From CAYNEI01 sp964396185 (GTDB taxonomy: Archaea > Thermoplasmatota > SW-10-69-26): a DNA stretch of 64,000 nucleotides. Location: positions 61,781 to 125,780 of the forward strand of contig CAYNEI010000002.1 of the NCBI GenBank assembly GCA_964396185.1, given 5' to 3'. The translations under genes were made by a program, and so were the position numbers. Under the pieces are notes generated by a model. It made no database searches and was not told where the DNA came from. It saw nothing but the letters and a program-made list of their open reading frames with translations. Below, one piece after another: positions 42,401 to 52,500 of the stretch; the first letter of the stretch is position 1; each line of letters opens with the position of its first letter.

Positions 42401-45400
42401 CGACCCGAGAGATCGGGACGATGGGCCGTGGCGGTCGCCCTGGAACGCCATCGATCCCGTCGGGCTCGCCGCTGGTCCGGACCGGGACGGGGACGCCTTC
42501 TCCGACAGCCTCGAAGAACGCCTGGGCACGGACCCCAACGACGCCGGATCAGCACCCGTGGACCCCATGCCCGGCGGGAACGGCTCGGGCAAGCTCGTGG
42601 ACATACGGCTCGAGCTCTCCACCGGCACCGCTGCAACCGGTTCAGGGCTCCAGGAGGACCGGGCGCCCGCCGGGAAGATCGTGGTTCGATCCATCGGCGA
42701 TAACGAGTTCGATCCGAGAGATCACTACGGTGCTCCAGGCCTCGACTCCGAGGGCACGCGCCTGCCGCTGCTTGCCATCGGGGACACCGTCTCCACGACC
42801 TGGGTCGAAGATTACCCCATCGCGCTGGACTTGGGCGGTGACGATCGTTACGCCAACAACGCGGGTGCTGCGTTCCGGCCATCCCAGGCCGATGCTGTCA
42901 CCCTCGACCATCTCCTCCGGGAAGCCGAAGCGCTACCGGATGTGGGTTCGTCCGGGGAGAAGCTCGCCCGACAGGGTGTTGACCAAACCCCTGCCAACAC
43001 GCGAGGCGGTCTCTCCGGGTTCCTGGTCGATGTGGGCGGCCACGACGTCTACGAGTCCTCGAAGGGCCCTGCCCAGGGCGCTGGCGCGTTCACGACGTTC
43101 GGCCTGCTCATCGACCTGCTGGGAGACGATCGCTACATAGCCTCCGAGGCCGCGCAGGGGAGCGCGATCGGCCCGAGCACCGTGGGCGCCCTGCTCGACC
43201 TCGCCGGGGCGGACAGCTACGAGGCCAAGAGGGCTTCCCAAGGCTTCTCATCCCCCTCGTGCTCGACGGCGAGCCAGCTCATCGGGGATCTCGCGTGCAT
43301 GACGCCCGCGAGCTGCGAGACGAGGGGCGGTGAGGCCGGGGGACCAGTGGAGAGCACCTGCAAGACGAGCGCTTCCACGACCCGGGCGACGGGACTGCTC
43401 CTGGACTTCAGCGGGGCCGACACGTACGATTCCGACGGTCAAGGCATCCTTGAACCACGCGACCCGACCGAAGGGCTCTGCCAAGCCTGCGAACCCATCC
43501 CCTCGAGGGCTCCCGTCGTGACGATCCTGCAGACCTTGCCCCCGCTGGGCGCCTACGAGACCAACCCCTCCCGGAACGCGCTCCCCGCGCCCCTCAACGA
43601 CAACATGATCACGCCGACAGGCGACGGCGCGCTCTTCCTGGACCTGGACGGTGCGGACACGTACATCGTTCCCGGACCACGCTCCCCCAACCAGACCCAG
43701 GGCTACGCTCGAGGGATCGGGATCCCTGGTCAGGGCCAGGCGGTGTTCCTCGATGCCGCTGGACTCGACACCTACGCGCAGCGAGACGGCCAGGGCCTTG
43801 TGACCCACGACAAGAACAACCACGTGATCCTCCATGGAGCGCCAGGCGACCAGGACGCCGAGTTCGTCCTGGGGGTCTTCCTGGACGCGGACGCGGATCC
43901 CGAACAACTGGATCGGGACGGGGACCAGACCCCGGATCTGGTCGAGTCGATCGTCGGGGCCCGCACGGTCGAGGAGGACCGCCACGAGGGACCCACCAAC
44001 GATACGACGGTGGACCTCCAGGACGAGAGCAGCACGGGTCCCTTGGATCAAGCCTACCCGCTCTTCCTCTCGCGCCTAGGCGTGATCGTCGGCGGCACCG
44101 AGGCCAACGTCCACACCGAGCCCGCCAACCTGCTGATCGACCTCGGTGGCGCCGACCGATACAAGGTTCCCGTCGGCGCCGGCCTCGGCGATATCTACAG
44201 CGGCGCGCAGGGGCCAGCAGGCGCCGCCCTATCCATCGACATCGGGGGCAACGTCCGAGGCATCGATCTCAACGGGGCCGAGGACGTCTACAACACCACC
44301 GTCGTCGATTTGGGGGGAGACCCTAGCCGTCTGCTCGTCGGTGCGAGCCAGGGCGCGGGTGTGCTGGGCATCGGGGTCCATGTCGACCCATCCGGGCGCG
44401 ACGTGTACAACGTCTCGATCCAGGCCGAGTTCGCCACCGGGCGCACCTCCTTGGGCCTGGCACAGGGCGCCGGGTTCCAGGGCGTGGGGGTCCTGGTGGC
44501 CAGCCCGGATGCGGATCTCCGAACCGAGCTCCGGACCAACGCGCCACCCACGAACGCGCCACCCAGCTTCGGTCTGGCTCAGGGTGCAGGGTGGGATGGC
44601 ATCGGTCTGCTCTACGTGCCGTACAGCTCAGGCGGGGGCAACGACTACAACCTCACCGTCGAACCTGAGGGCCTGGCACGCGGTGGCGGCCAAGGCTTCG
44701 CGGCGTCGGGAGCAGGTTTGCTCATCGACCCGTCCGGACGGGACACGTTCAACGCGACCGGTGCGGCCCAAGGTTCATCCATGGCGGCATCGTTCGAACC
44801 AGCCACCAACGGGGACGGGAACGGCTTCAACACCCGGGTCAACAACCCCTCCGGTGAACCTCGAGAGGGGGGGCTCGGCCTCCTCGTGTCGGGTGGATCA
44901 GCCGCTTTCAACAGCGCGTGCCTGTCCCAGGGCGCGGGGCTCGGGCTCGGCCAGCTAGGGGCCCTCGTGGACCTCGGGGGAGATGACGCCTACGAACTCG
45001 GCCCCTGCTCTGAGCAAGAGCTGCCCCCGATGGGTCAAGGTGCGGGTGCGGTGGGGGGAACGGGCCTTCTCCTGGATCGCGCTGGCAACGACACCCTGAC
45101 CGCTGGCCGGGATCGTTCCGGCCGCGCCCTTGCGCAGGGAGCCGCCATGCAGGGCCAGAGCATCGTAGATGGCCCCGGCCCCGGCTTCCCTACGGGCCTC
45201 CACGCTGGGCTCCTCGTCGACCTCGATGGACAAGATCGCTACATCTCTAACGGTACGGCTTCCCAAGGAGCAACCACGGCAAGGGTCGATGCTGGCGAAT
45301 CGTTCCGTCTCCCTTTCGGCTACCCGTTGGGCGTCCTCTACGATGCTGACGGAGACGACACCTACGAGCCGGTCGGGAACGCCGTAGGTGACGCATCAGG

Positions 45401-48400
45401 CGCCCTAGGGATCATCCAGGAAGCAGCAGGCACCGCGCTCTTCATCGACGGCGCAGGTGCGGACACCTACACGAACCTCCCGCATCCGGGCTCGACCTCC
45501 CTGCGCGAGCTAGGCGTCTGCGGCGCCTCTTCCTCCCCCTCCTCCCAACAGACCGGCAGCGCGTCGACGGCTCCCGGTGGGGCCCAACAAGGCGAGCCGG
45601 TCTGTCCATCCCCGAACGGCCAAGGGAACGACCAAGCATGGTCGAGGAGCCTGGGCGAGGACGCAGCCGACGCACAGGCCGCCCAACTCAACCGCACGGG
45701 CTTCGGCGTCGATGCCCCGACGCGGGCGCTTGCCCATGCTGCCGCCGGGCGCCTCTTGGCGGGTCAAGCCTCGTTGACGGGCGAACGGATCGTCGAGCTT
45801 CGCATCCTGGACGAGGCGTGCAACGACACCCTCCCAGCGGACCAACCGGTCAACGGGACGCTCTGCATCGAAGCGCGCGTCGACCCAGGTGTCGAGCAAG
45901 GGGGCGTGATCGACCGGATCCGCTTCCTGGCCATCGACGAGCCCGGCGGCGCTGAGAGCCGCGTCCGGCCTGCCTTGATCGAGGAGCAGCGAGGCGCGCA
46001 CCCGGATGAGCGGAGCGGGAGCGAACTCGTCTTCAGGGTCACCCCCTGGAACACCAGCCAGCCCGAGTTCTTGGATGGCAACACGACGGTCCGCGTGGAC
46101 GTCGTGCTCGACGAACCCTCTGGGCTCGCACGCGAACCGTTCGAGTCCCAGGCCGCCCAGCTCCGGGACGAGACCCGGATCTGGCTGGACAACCCACCGT
46201 GGATCACCGTGGACGCCCCCCGCTGGCACAACCCCGAGAGCGGGCTGATCAACGTGACCGTGCTCGCGCAGGGTGACACCGAGCGCCTCCAGGGCCAGGC
46301 CACCAACCCCTGCAACGGCGCAAGCCTCCCCCTCTTCGCCCCCGGCGGCCAAGACCCAGTGGTGGGCGTCCGGTGGAACCTCAGCCTCGACCTCAGCGGG
46401 TGCGATACGAGCGATCAGGCGCTCAACGTGACCTTAACCGACGAGTACGGGCAGATCGGCTACGCGCAAGAGCACGCCATCGGCATCGATAGGGTAAGAC
46501 CATCGATCAGGCTGGATGCGCCCGATGCGGTGAACGCCACCGTCGGGTCGCGCGGTGGCTTCATCGTCGCATGGAACGCTACGGACCGCTTCGGGGACAT
46601 CGTCGAGGTCCGGGCTGACGCCGGGTTCAACGGGCGCAGCAACCCATGGATCCTCGACGCACCGACGAAGGGGCAAAGGGAGTGGCAGGGCTTCGCCCAC
46701 GGCGACAGGATCGAGTTCTCGTTCACCGCCGTCGACGAGGCCGGCAACGAGGGCCGCGGGACGGCTCGGATCCCCGTGGACCTACACCCTCCCCGTCTCA
46801 ACGCTCCGAGCGTCGAGCCCCAGTTCATCCGAAGCGAGGACGCCGTGACCTTCAACGTCAACGTCACCGAGTCCGAGCGAGTCCAGCTCGCCCAAGTCGT
46901 CATCGACGGGACGCCCTTCCAGCTCTCAAGCGCTGGTCGAGGAAGCGATGACCAGGTGCAGTACACGTTCACCGGGTGGAACCGGATCGCCAGACAGCTC
47001 GTCCAAGACCAAGGCGAGAACGCCTCCCGGCCAGAGGGCTACGCCTACAGGTTCATCGTCGAGGATGCAGCCGGCAACCGCGCGACCACCATCGAGGACC
47101 AGGTGTTCATCGACGAGATCCCCCCCACGATCGAGCAGACGCTCATCGAGTACCCTGGCGGATCCGCCGCGGCTCCAGGGGATCTGCTCCGCTTGACCGT
47201 CCACGCGAGCGACAACCTGCAGCTCGCCGAAACGATGCAAGCCGACGTCTCCAACCTGGCAGAGGATGGGACCGTCATCCTGCACCGCGATCCATCGACC
47301 CTTGCCTACACCGGGTCGTTCGTGCTCAACAAGGCCCCGGACCCCTCCAACGCCTCGCTTGAGCTCACGGTCCAGGACGCAGCCGGCAACGCGGTCGTCT
47401 CTGAGCAGCCCGTGGCCATCGCGACCACCAAACCGACGGTGACACCCGTGCGAACCCTCGGATCCTCCCCCACGGGGGCCTTGCTCCACTGGCGAAGCGA
47501 CGCGCCGTCGACGGCGCGCGTCATCCTCACGGACCCCTCGAACGGGGAACAGCTCCGCTTCGAGACGAACGAGACCACGACCAACCACACCTTCCAGGTC
47601 ACCGGGCTGGAACCAGCCACGACCTACCAAGGCGAGCTCGTGCCCTTCAACGGCGCCGGGGCTGTCGGGGACGAACGCAGCTTCACCCTGGTCACCCCCA
47701 GCGCCATCCACGTTCGCACGTTCGCGCCTGAGCCGGGCGGCGTGTTCTCCGGCTCGATCCCGGCCAGCGTGCAGGCCAGCGATCCGAGCGATCAACCCAT
47801 CACGGCGACCCTCCAGCTCGTCTCCACGGATCCCAAGAACCCGCTCCAGCGGACCATCGGGGAGCACGAACTTCTGCAAGGACGGGAAGCGAACCACACG
47901 CTCGACGTCTCAGGCATCCCCGATGGGACCTACGCGCTTCACGTGCACGTCGAGCGGGGGCAAGACCGCAACCTCACGGTGATCGAGAACGTGACGGTGG
48001 ACAACAGCGCTCCGTTCATCAGGATCCTGTGGCCCAAGCCCGGCTCGACCATCGGGCCCGGCAACCACACACTCACGGCGGCCGTGCTCGACCCACTGGC
48101 CGGCGTGGACCCTGGAAGCGTGAACGTGACCGTCGGGCACCGAACGTTCCAGGCGCACAAGGCCGCCGATGGCTCCTTCCAAGCCTCCATCCACGTGCCC
48201 GCCGAGGGACCAAGCTCGATCTGGGTGGAGGCAAGCGACAGAACGGGGAACACCGCGAGAGAGGGCGGCCCTCTACGCGTCGACCCTGACGCCGCTGAGG
48301 GCGCGGGCATCCAGCTCAAGCTCCCGGGGGCCCAGTCGGCGGTCAAGCCGGGTGACCGCGTCGAGGTCGACTTCCAGCCCGGACGATCCACCGCCCAGGA

Positions 48401-49583
48401 CGTGGTCCTCTCACCCTCGAGCGTCACGGGCACAGACCCCATCGAGCTCTCGCCCGCGCGTGGCTGGCGGGGATCGTTCACCGTCCCCCAAGACCCCCCA
48501 GAGGGCCGCCACGCCATCACGCTGGAGACCACGGACGACTCGGGCACGGTGACCCTGTTCGAGTCCAGCATCCGGGTCGACCGAACAACGCCGGCCATCA
48601 CGACCGTCGAGGTCCTCGAGGAGCGCACGACCCTGGTCGTTCTCCACGTCTGCGCGAACGAGCCCGTGGACCTCGTGGTGGACACCGTGGCCGAACATGG
48701 CCGCGCGCGATCGGACCCAGGGGGGCATGCCTCCTGCCAGCAGATCCCCATCCAGGATCTCAGGCCCTCGCGCACCTACGAGCTGCGCATCGCGGCCGAG
48801 GATCGTGCAGGACATGCCACCGTAACGAACATCACCGTCGCCACCGTAGCCGACGACGTGCCTCCAAGGCCTGTGCCCAGGCTCCACGAGCCCCTCGTCG
48901 GTGACCGGTCCATCACGCTCACCTGGGATCCCAGCCTCGACGACACCGGCATCGACCACTACGAGATCCATCGCCGCCAAGCTGGGGAGGCTTCCAGCCG
49001 CCTGCACGCGTCGGCGGATGGGACCCGGTACACGGACACGTCGGTCCAAGCTGGAGAAACGTACCACTACGCCATCCGGCCCGTGGATCTCGCTGGCAAC
49101 GAAGGCGAACCGAGCCACGAGATCCAGGTGGATGCACGGGGCGCCCCGGTTCTGTCCGCGGGCCGCGTGACCCCAACGATCGGAGGGCCCGAGACCACGT
49201 TCACGTTCCTGGTCAACTACACAGGCCCCCTGGAGCCCACGACCGAGGTGCTCGTGAACCTGGATGGCGCGCTCCACGAGATGGAGCTCGTCGGCGACCC
49301 GGACACGTGCGCTGACGGCTGCGTGTTCCAGCACCGAGCCCAGCTCGACGTGGATGAACTCGGGAGCCAAGGCCACCGCTTCTCCTTCCAAGCGATCCAC
49401 GACGGTTTCACCGCCCACCATCCGCCAGGCGCCCCCACCCCCGGGCCAGACGTCCTGGAGAAGGCCCCCGGAGCGGGGGTGCCCGCGGCCGTGTACGCCA
49501 TCGCCGGGGGGATCGTCGGGCTGGCCAGCCTGGGCGTGCTGGCCACCGTCGCGTTCCGCCGTTTCGGAGGTGGGCTCACGTGA
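39495..49583 (+). CDS. Giant surface protein (3362 aa) with G-x-D-x-Y / AQG solenoid repeats, Ig-like and FN3 domains
   Basis: ATG 39495 is chosen for the GGAGG 13 nt upstream and the signal peptide it reveals (RKKPFAVLIAFLMVIGGTAS). Residues about 35-610 are helical and Leu/Ala-rich; a Pro-rich hinge follows (about 600-630). Residues about 650-2000 carry some 20 repeats with consensus LLIDLGGDDxY-x(5-12)-AQGA, for example LLIDLLGDDRYIASEAAQGS and LLLDFSGADTYDSDGQG; regular spacing suggests a beta-solenoid with Asp-rich, perhaps calcium-binding, turns. Two interruptions hold thrombospondin-3-like Asp loops (GLTDSNGDGVPDL, DGDAFSDSLEERLGTDP). After about 2050 come Ig-like domains, two FN3 domains (about 2645 and 3125), and a terminal membrane helix (PAAVYAIAGGIVGLASLGVLA). 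Overlaps the next gene by 4 nt. Confidence 0.75.
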   Translation: MRKKPFAVLIAFLMVIGGTASLSAVLLDGGSGFWGSDSADPAGASGPGSASTTLNTSNVLEAQNATRILAALTGVDLGDLSEGNLLERLSSMEDLRTDELASPGSVLRAAGTAMGVDASTYPPVPASPSLTASLDRYAQAVEQEPLNATERSVAETLPAPIRDALTPAIDALTYATTEQRAALAELSSQDQLVLLQLAARTLPSTDDSDPLTQTEASHLAKLTERVDVARLVHASTVLTDAAMETHDRLKLALEELRGQAPLATSNLSDAQTSEDGPGDGASSKLRTGAAILRARSHGGGLQADPGGTLTDQLHTLVTSQYPGLDIAPTVDGAEILEGLPADLHDAVFSILAAYNGPPADPQAPGMQASAHDRATDLLETLADLAPTLERWSLILSNTPPDLHFRTPEEIAQRRAGLALTAPARATTLEDALRLGAGHAGLSTSFTSSPVSPPAASDALAHWYDAFGIDVDPSEQQAALSAIDELPDHVAQAAAVLLAAQVSAYGILQEATIDAADQRLLREAAPVVSAVLSGHMPAEHQLGSVEAFQDLSTTQSSHLIDAGLLLAGATDQARAILEAAQNGDEDEPGAPSTPPPPSHPPEGPDTPNPRGPGAPDAGLSPEGPFADPGNDVWFEDPSGLILITGQGRSHYPAEHYALTIDLGGNDRRADNAGGVNNGQDVPIAISIDMGGDDRYDTEKVYAQGAAAILDPDEPPAIGILADYRGDDVYRAGPFSQGASFLGGLGILLDVSGDDTYQIEGSSSDLLARFEVAGGQGYALAAPGIVDALYPPALGLHSDVAGHDAYEAPNGQGSAISLGDERMTTTGVRSATAMLIEGLGEDTYTCEGVCLGWGRIGTPQGLECGGPSGPCEPGVESGLTAFNPNRPGNVLATGAFIDTGGHDTYEHARGKNNRIGPTETGMLFSRTPGGFLSTTGVQFGFRVNHSTTIDAGLTDSNGDGVPDLVAHSLGHDPRDRDDGPWRSPWNAIDPVGLAAGPDRDGDAFSDSLEERLGTDPNDAGSAPVDPMPGGNGSGKLVDIRLELSTGTAATGSGLQEDRAPAGKIVVRSIGDNEFDPRDHYGAPGLDSEGTRLPLLAIGDTVSTTWVEDYPIALDLGGDDRYANNAGAAFRPSQADAVTLDHLLREAEALPDVGSSGEKLARQGVDQTPANTRGGLSGFLVDVGGHDVYESSKGPAQGAGAFTTFGLLIDLLGDDRYIASEAAQGSAIGPSTVGALLDLAGADSYEAKRASQGFSSPSCSTASQLIGDLACMTPASCETRGGEAGGPVESTCKTSASTTRATGLLLDFSGADTYDSDGQGILEPRDPTEGLCQACEPIPSRAPVVTILQTLPPLGAYETNPSRNALPAPLNDNMITPTGDGALFLDLDGADTYIVPGPRSPNQTQGYARGIGIPGQGQAVFLDAAGLDTYAQRDGQGLVTHDKNNHVILHGAPGDQDAEFVLGVFLDADADPEQLDRDGDQTPDLVESIVGARTVEEDRHEGPTNDTTVDLQDESSTGPLDQAYPLFLSRLGVIVGGTEANVHTEPANLLIDLGGADRYKVPVGAGLGDIYSGAQGPAGAALSIDIGGNVRGIDLNGAEDVYNTTVVDLGGDPSRLLVGASQGAGVLGIGVHVDPSGRDVYNVSIQAEFATGRTSLGLAQGAGFQGVGVLVASPDADLRTELRTNAPPTNAPPSFGLAQGAGWDGIGLLYVPYSSGGGNDYNLTVEPEGLARGGGQGFAASGAGLLIDPSGRDTFNATGAAQGSSMAASFEPATNGDGNGFNTRVNNPSGEPREGGLGLLVSGGSAAFNSACLSQGAGLGLGQLGALVDLGGDDAYELGPCSEQELPPMGQGAGAVGGTGLLLDRAGNDTLTAGRDRSGRALAQGAAMQGQSIVDGPGPGFPTGLHAGLLVDLDGQDRYISNGTASQGATTARVDAGESFRLPFGYPLGVLYDADGDDTYEPVGNAVGDASGALGIIQEAAGTALFIDGAGADTYTNLPHPGSTSLRELGVCGASSSPSSQQTGSASTAPGGAQQGEPVCPSPNGQGNDQAWSRSLGEDAADAQAAQLNRTGFGVDAPTRALAHAAAGRLLAGQASLTGERIVELRILDEACNDTLPADQPVNGTLCIEARVDPGVEQGGVIDRIRFLAIDEPGGAESRVRPALIEEQRGAHPDERSGSELVFRVTPWNTSQPEFLDGNTTVRVDVVLDEPSGLAREPFESQAAQLRDETRIWLDNPPWITVDAPRWHNPESGLINVTVLAQGDTERLQGQATNPCNGASLPLFAPGGQDPVVGVRWNLSLDLSGCDTSDQALNVTLTDEYGQIGYAQEHAIGIDRVRPSIRLDAPDAVNATVGSRGGFIVAWNATDRFGDIVEVRADAGFNGRSNPWILDAPTKGQREWQGFAHGDRIEFSFTAVDEAGNEGRGTARIPVDLHPPRLNAPSVEPQFIRSEDAVTFNVNVTESERVQLAQVVIDGTPFQLSSAGRGSDDQVQYTFTGWNRIARQLVQDQGENASRPEGYAYRFIVEDAAGNRATTIEDQVFIDEIPPTIEQTLIEYPGGSAAAPGDLLRLTVHASDNLQLAETMQADVSNLAEDGTVILHRDPSTLAYTGSFVLNKAPDPSNASLELTVQDAAGNAVVSEQPVAIATTKPTVTPVRTLGSSPTGALLHWRSDAPSTARVILTDPSNGEQLRFETNETTTNHTFQVTGLEPATTYQGELVPFNGAGAVGDERSFTLVTPSAIHVRTFAPEPGGVFSGSIPASVQASDPSDQPITATLQLVSTDPKNPLQRTIGEHELLQGREANHTLDVSGIPDGTYALHVHVERGQDRNLTVIENVTVDNSAPFIRILWPKPGSTIGPGNHTLTAAVLDPLAGVDPGSVNVTVGHRTFQAHKAADGSFQASIHVPAEGPSSIWVEASDRTGNTAREGGPLRVDPDAAEGAGIQLKLPGAQSAVKPGDRVEVDFQPGRSTAQDVVLSPSSVTGTDPIELSPARGWRGSFTVPQDPPEGRHAITLETTDDSGTVTLFESSIRVDRTTPAITTVEVLEERTTLVVLHVCANEPVDLVVDTVAEHGRARSDPGGHASCQQIPIQDLRPSRTYELRIAAEDRAGHATVTNITVATVADDVPPRPVPRLHEPLVGDRSITLTWDPSLDDTGIDHYEIHRRQAGEASSRLHASADGTRYTDTSVQAGETYHYAIRPVDLAGNEGEPSHEIQVDARGAPVLSAGRVTPTIGGPETTFTFLVNYTGPLEPTTEVLVNLDGALHEMELVGDPDTCADGCVFQHRAQLDVDELGSQGHRFSFQAIHDGFTAHHPPGAPTPGPDVLEKAPGAGVPAAVYAIAGGIVGLASLGVLATVAFRRFGGGLT

Positions 49584-52500
49584 GGTCGCTCGGGGATGGT
49601 CGACTGGGCATCGTGCTGCTCGCCCTGCTGATGCTCTCGGCGCCACAGACCCTCGCGATCCACCTGGCCGACGAGGCTCCAGGGCCCCCAGAGGCCCCCC
49701 GCACCCCAGAAGCTCCCGGCACCGGGTTCGTGGAGCTCGATCAGCGGCTCGGAGAGCTCCAGGCTGAGTCCGACGACGCCATCGCCCGGTTCAACGAGGC
49801 GGTCCAGGAGGCCTACGGCTCGACATCTGGGGTGAGCCCGATCCGCCCGATCCCCCTGCTTGAGGACGCTGTCGGGCCAGACCAGCGCCACGGCGGCATC
49901 GGTCCGTGGAACACCTCGAGCCCCTGGCACCGAGCCGACCACAGCGACCAGGAGTGGACGTGGTGGTTCGGTGACGAGGAGCCGGGCAACTACCCGAGCG
50001 AGGACGCGCTCCTGTTGTCGCCCATCCTCGACCTCGACACCCTCGGAGGCTACCAGCAGATCCTGCACGGCTGGGACATGGCCTCGAGGAACTCCTCGCT
50101 CGACCTCTACACGCTCCTGGTCACCCACCAGTTCAGCTTCGCCGCCGTCGCTGATCTCGGTCGCGGCCTCGACGGCGGACGCGTGGAGCTCTTCACCCGT
50201 TTCGACACCGATGCCTACGACCACGGCGGCCACGTCTTAACCCCCGAACCGCCCACCGGCATCGAGGACGAAGCCGAGTACGCCGACCGGGTCGAGGGCC
50301 TCGACGGCCCCGGCTTCACGGGGACCGCGGACTGGAACGTGAGCGCCTTCGATCTCACCCCCTGGGCCGGCCACCAGGTCCGCATCGGTTTCCGCGTGGG
50401 CACGATCCCGTTCACGCCTGGCCCGGGCTACTTCGGCGACGAGCGGTTGTTCCCCACGGATGCGCCCCGAGGGTGGCACATCAGCGACGTGCAAGTCAAG
50501 GCCCCGGCCATGCCGAGCAACCTCAAGGTCGAGCGCTTCACCGCTCCAGGCCCCGCTGACGACGAATCCGGGCTGGTCGAGATCACCCCAAGAGAGACCG
50601 TGCGAGCCCAGGCCCCCATCGTCAACCTCGGGACGACCACCGAGACGGTGGACATCCGCTACACCGTCACCGACCATCGCCCCCGAACCAACCCGGGCCC
50701 TCTGGCGGCCGGGAGCTCGAACTCGACCCGGCCGGATGGAGGAACGCTCTTCCACGAGGCTACAGGATCGATCACGCTCGCGCCAGGAGAGGTCCACACG
50801 TTCGAGGACGATGGATGGGCGGCCGACACCGGAAGAGGACGGGACCGGATCGTCTGGCTCAGCATCGAGGCGGATGCGCGCAACCGGACCGACACGCTAG
50901 GCCTCGAACCGCGACCCGCGATCCAGCAGCTGCCCATCGAGATCCGGGGCCAGCGCGATGTCAACCTCGATCTCGACGCCGAACCCATGGTCGCCGCCCA
51001 ACATGAACTCCGCCAGGTGACCCTGCGCCTGGACAACGCTGGGACCCTGCCCACCTCCGGCCACGTCAAGGCCTCGATCCACGAGGTCGATGACAACGAC
51101 CGTCGACGCAACGTGACGGAGCGGATCCTCGACGACGGGGATCTTCGGCGCGCCATCCAGCTCAAGCCGAACCAGACCGATGCGATCACGTGGACCATCC
51201 AGCTCCCCGAGCCGGGCCGGTACGATTTCAAGGCCACGGTCCAGAGCACGGGCGGCGACTTCGTCCTCCACCAGGGGCTCTACGCCGACGTTGGCGTGGG
51301 CACCCCCAGCGTGCTCCAGCCGACCGGCCAGCCGAGGTTCTGCAAGGACGTGCCCGGCTGGGACTGCGAGCGTCCCGAGATCGGGCTACAAGAGAGCCCG
51401 GACGACGCACCGGACCGCTTCGACGAGATCACCGGAAGCCAGGATGGCCTGTTCTGGGTGAGTGGAGCAAGCCTGCTCACCGCGACCCCGACGGGAGCCT
51501 ACACGGCCGCATGCCCCTTCATGGTGGCCGGCGGCAGCGACCCCGCGCAAGCGCCGTCGGACTGCTTGCAGACCAAGGACATCCAGGCCGCGATCCGGCT
51601 CCTCCAAGACAAGGATCCCGGCGCCAGGGACCTCCACGACGAGCTCGAACCCGGCTACGATGCGCTGCGCCTGGAGGTCCGCTACCGCGCCTCCCACATC
51701 TCGCTGGACAACCCGCCCACCGTGGAGATCGAAGCCAGCTACCGCGATGTCACCAGTTCCATCCTTGATGGGCTCTCGCTCAGCCAGACCTTCGGGGACG
51801 CCTTCGCGGGCGGAGTCCTACGAGTGCAGGGCCCGGGGCTCGCGATCCGACCGACCGCTCCCCTCGAGTCCACTGTGCAAGCCCGCATCGAGCTTCCGGT
51901 GTCCAACGGGACCGAGAACGACGGGGCCCTCGCAACGGCTGCCCAGTACGGGTGGCGGACCCTCGAGGTGGATCTGGACGAGCGCCTGCGGGAAGCCGCT
52001 GGCCTGAACAACGCCTGGGACCTCGCGCTCCAGGAGCTTCGGATCACCGTGCCCGAGGGTCGCCTTCTGCTCGACGAGCTCACGGTCGACGGGATCCCCC
52101 TGAACGAACCCGAACGAGGGCGGGTCCCGCTGCTCCACACGACGGGGGGCCTCGACACCGAGGTGGGCCACTGGCAGAACCGCGGCGCAGGAGGTGGCGA
52201 GGTGACCCTGGCCACGCCGCTGGTCCGAGGCGAGCAGGCGTGCACGGCCAACCAGTTCACTGGGTCGTGCTGGGCCCGACACGAGCAGGGGGACGACGAA
52301 GACGCTCGTGAGTGGCGCCTCGTCGAGGGCCGCGACGGTGACCCCTTCTGGCAGATCAAGGGCAACCCGAACACTGACGAACGCCTCATCACGCCACCGA
52401 CCGAGCTGGGGAACACGACCGCGCCCTCCCTCGTGCTCGACCACAGCTTCGCAACACCCGCCAGCCCGAACAACGGCTGGAGGCTGGAGGGGGACCAGCT

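Noticed and set aside
41460..45480. RTX-type calcium repeats in the solenoid region
   Set aside because: The repeat is G-x-D-x-Y with AQG, not GGxGxDxUx, and the spacing is longer than nine residues.
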